NCBI GenBank assembly: GCA_023055505.1
Contig: JALIRH010000013.1
Location: 4,154,001-4,218,000, forward strand
Length of the DNA: 64,000 nucleotides
Direction of reading: 5' to 3'
Origin: Callipepla californica brunnescens
Taxonomy: Eukaryota; Chordata; Aves; Galliformes; Odontophoridae
Part shown: piece by piece, positions 62,373 through 64,000 of the stretch
Layout: each line of letters opens with the position of its first letter
Numbering within the stretch: the first letter of the stretch is position 1
Notes under the pieces: generated by a model
The model's input: only the letters and a program-made list of their open reading frames with translations
Database searches by the model: none
What the model was told of the DNA's origin: nothing
Translations under genes and position numbers: made by a program

Positions 62373-62475
62373 CCCATTAAATGGAGGTAATACCCTCACC
62401 ACTTCCCAGGGTTATTGCAAAGAGAAATACATTAGTGCTTGTGAAGTATTCAAACACTACAGTGAAAAGCACCAC
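62373..62475 (+). repeat. Ancient MIR/L2-type element tail
   Basis: ATTAAATGGAGGTAATACC, CAGGGTTATTGCAAAGAG and GTGCTTGTGAAGTATTCAAA follow the order and spacing of the MIR/L2 3' region (taaaatggggataata...cagggttgttgtgagga...gtgaagtgcttt). The match is diverged and judged by eye; low-level conservation of such old repeats in birds is known. Confidence 0.5.
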
Positions 62476-64000
62476 AAAATTGCCAACAGGAAATTAATAC
62501 TGTTGTAAGAGCAAGGTTTGAATGAGGGTAATAAATATGGCTTAAGGCTATACATTAAACAATGTACTATAAACAATAAACTAAAATATTGAATGGCTTG
62601 TCATCATGCTGCCACAGTCCATTCTGTACACTCAATGTGTGAGGGATGCTGAGGACGAGGACACAAGCAGTGCCTGCAATGTAATGTATATGCATACAGA
62701 TCTTTAATTCTGACACTAGAGGTTTTTTTTACATGTAGTATTGATATTCACAGAATAACGATCATTATCATAACTGAAAGAGAGCATAAATATAGGACAG
62801 CTGTGCTGTTCACATGAAAAAGTGAGAAACACTGAAAATGTACCCGTGGGCAGAGAGAAGTGTTCAGTACTGCTGCAGGATGAGGTTTAACAAAGGTGGG
62901 GACACACTGTAAAATTCTTTCTGCTTGAAGCTCTTAATTTAGCAATGAACATTTATCATAACTGATGAATGCAGGAACATGAGAGTCTCCTCTGGTTCCA
63001 GATTTTTTTCTCTCTATGCATATGTCTAAGAAGATCACTACTCCAACTTCTTCAGGACTGTATTCTGTTTAGTTTCATGGCATGATATGTTACAGAGCAA
63101 CACATACACATTTACTTATCTACCTCCTTTCTTCTTTGTCATCTTTGTACAAAGAATAAAGATAATTAAGTGGAGATTTTAGTATTTGCTTTAATAACAT
63201 GGTGGAACAAACATATAAATGGGATTCATAGAGCAGCACTGAAACCTTCTCATTCATAAGATGCACAGATTAGCTATGATACAAGCAACAGCAATAGCTA
63301 AATTAATGTAGTCACGTGTATTTACACAGAACAAGCGCTTTCACCATGATCAGTGCTAATAAGCTAATTCATAATGAATCGCACTAGGCTCGATGATGCT
63401 AACTGTGCTGGTTGCTTTCACTTTGGAAGCAACTTCAACAAAAGCATCAGCTCAACCTCTGTTCCTGCTTCAGCAACTCACTACATGCTGAATCACATAG
63501 CCCTTCCTCAGGTGAAAATCCCAGGTCAAACAAATATCTTCTCCCAAGAAAAATCCAGAACCCAGTGCAAAGTGCTGCTAATTCCTAGACAACAGATTTC
63601 CACTGGGCTGTGCCAGCACCACGATGCTCTGGGCGTCTGCTGCCCTGCCCATGGTTGCAGTGCCAGGCCCTGCTCTGTGCTCCTCAAACAACACCAGGCC
63701 GATGTGTGACCTGACTGTATCTCGTTAAAAAATTCTAGGCCAAGGGTCCCTGTTTCATATGACATAATGATGATGATAGGGCAGTCATGAGCCATAATGT
63801 TCTCGTGGTGGACAATAAAATGCCTTTGGTGCATTCCTCTGCAGTCATGAAAGAAAAGCAGCACACAGTATAATGCTTAATAAAACTGAAGGTAGCCACT
63901 TACACACTCCAGATGCTTGTGTAAACTCATTTAAAACACTGATCTGCTGTAGTGAAGTTAACATACTGTTTTACATTCACATTTCAGTCCAATTTCTCTG

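Larger units (their letters stand above)
27384..64000. other. TENM1: Large upstream intron of TENM1 (partial, over 36 kb)
   Basis: Everything right of the exon A acceptor appears non-coding. I looked on the minus strand for the preceding teneurin-1 segments (start M-E-Q-T-D, the C-L-S-S-R-A-N-S-A-L motif, and the short exon with S-P-V-C-C-D-M-E) and found none, though a very short exon could be overlooked by eye. The region carries four CR1 fragments, two MIR/L2-like fragments, the TA microsatellite and most of the conserved-looking blocks. Large first introns of this kind are typical of teneurin genes. Confidence 0.65.

Noticed and set aside
63374..63709. Plus-strand open frame of 111 codons near the right edge, with an overlapping antisense frame
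   Set aside because: Both strands are open by chance, with no recognisable product.

Overview
This window is vertebrate, almost certainly avian, genomic DNA. It is AT-rich and lacks dense coding. It carries several CR1 LINE copies whose 3' ends have the bird/reptile hallmark (GGGGTTGGAAGGGACC next to AGAATCATAG). The only coding sequence I can support is three spliced exons on the minus strand. Joined in phase, they encode a continuous stretch of a teneurin, best matched from memory to teneurin-1 (TENM1/ODZ1). This would correspond to the chicken chromosome 4 region that is syntenic with human Xq. The exact species cannot be fixed from the sequence; a galliform is a reasonable guess.

Layout, in gene direction (right to left): 64000-27384 is more than 36 kb of intron in which I found no exon. 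Exon A (27383-27143) encodes the proline-rich cytoplasmic segment. A 12.6 kb intron follows. Exon B (14498-14260) encodes the rest of the cytoplasmic tail and most of the single transmembrane helix. A 10.8 kb intron follows. Exon C (3494-3342) encodes the end of the helix and the extracellular juxtamembrane region. 3341-1 begins another intron that runs off the window. The start codon, the N-terminal exons, and the EGF, NHL, YD-repeat and toxin-like C-terminal exons all lie outside.

The introns hold five CR1 fragments (three clustered at 56.6-58.1 kb), two likely fragments of an ancient MIR/L2-type element, a 53-bp TA microsatellite, other simple repeats, short tandem duplications and a few hairpins. 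Several blocks (notably 38.4-39.1, 44.0-44.5, 45.6-46.3, 48.5-48.7, 55.3-55.6, 35.1-35.3, 28.3-28.8 and 21.1-21.4 kb) look like conserved non-coding elements. They are homeodomain/POU-site rich, repeat-free and in places CpG-retaining. That reading is inferred from sequence character only.

I found no separate gene, CRISPR array, rRNA or tRNA, and no novel system. The best leads are splice-level features of exon C (a NAGNAG acceptor in the membrane helix and an A8 run at the donor), the frame logic of the three exons, and the enhancer-like intronic blocks.
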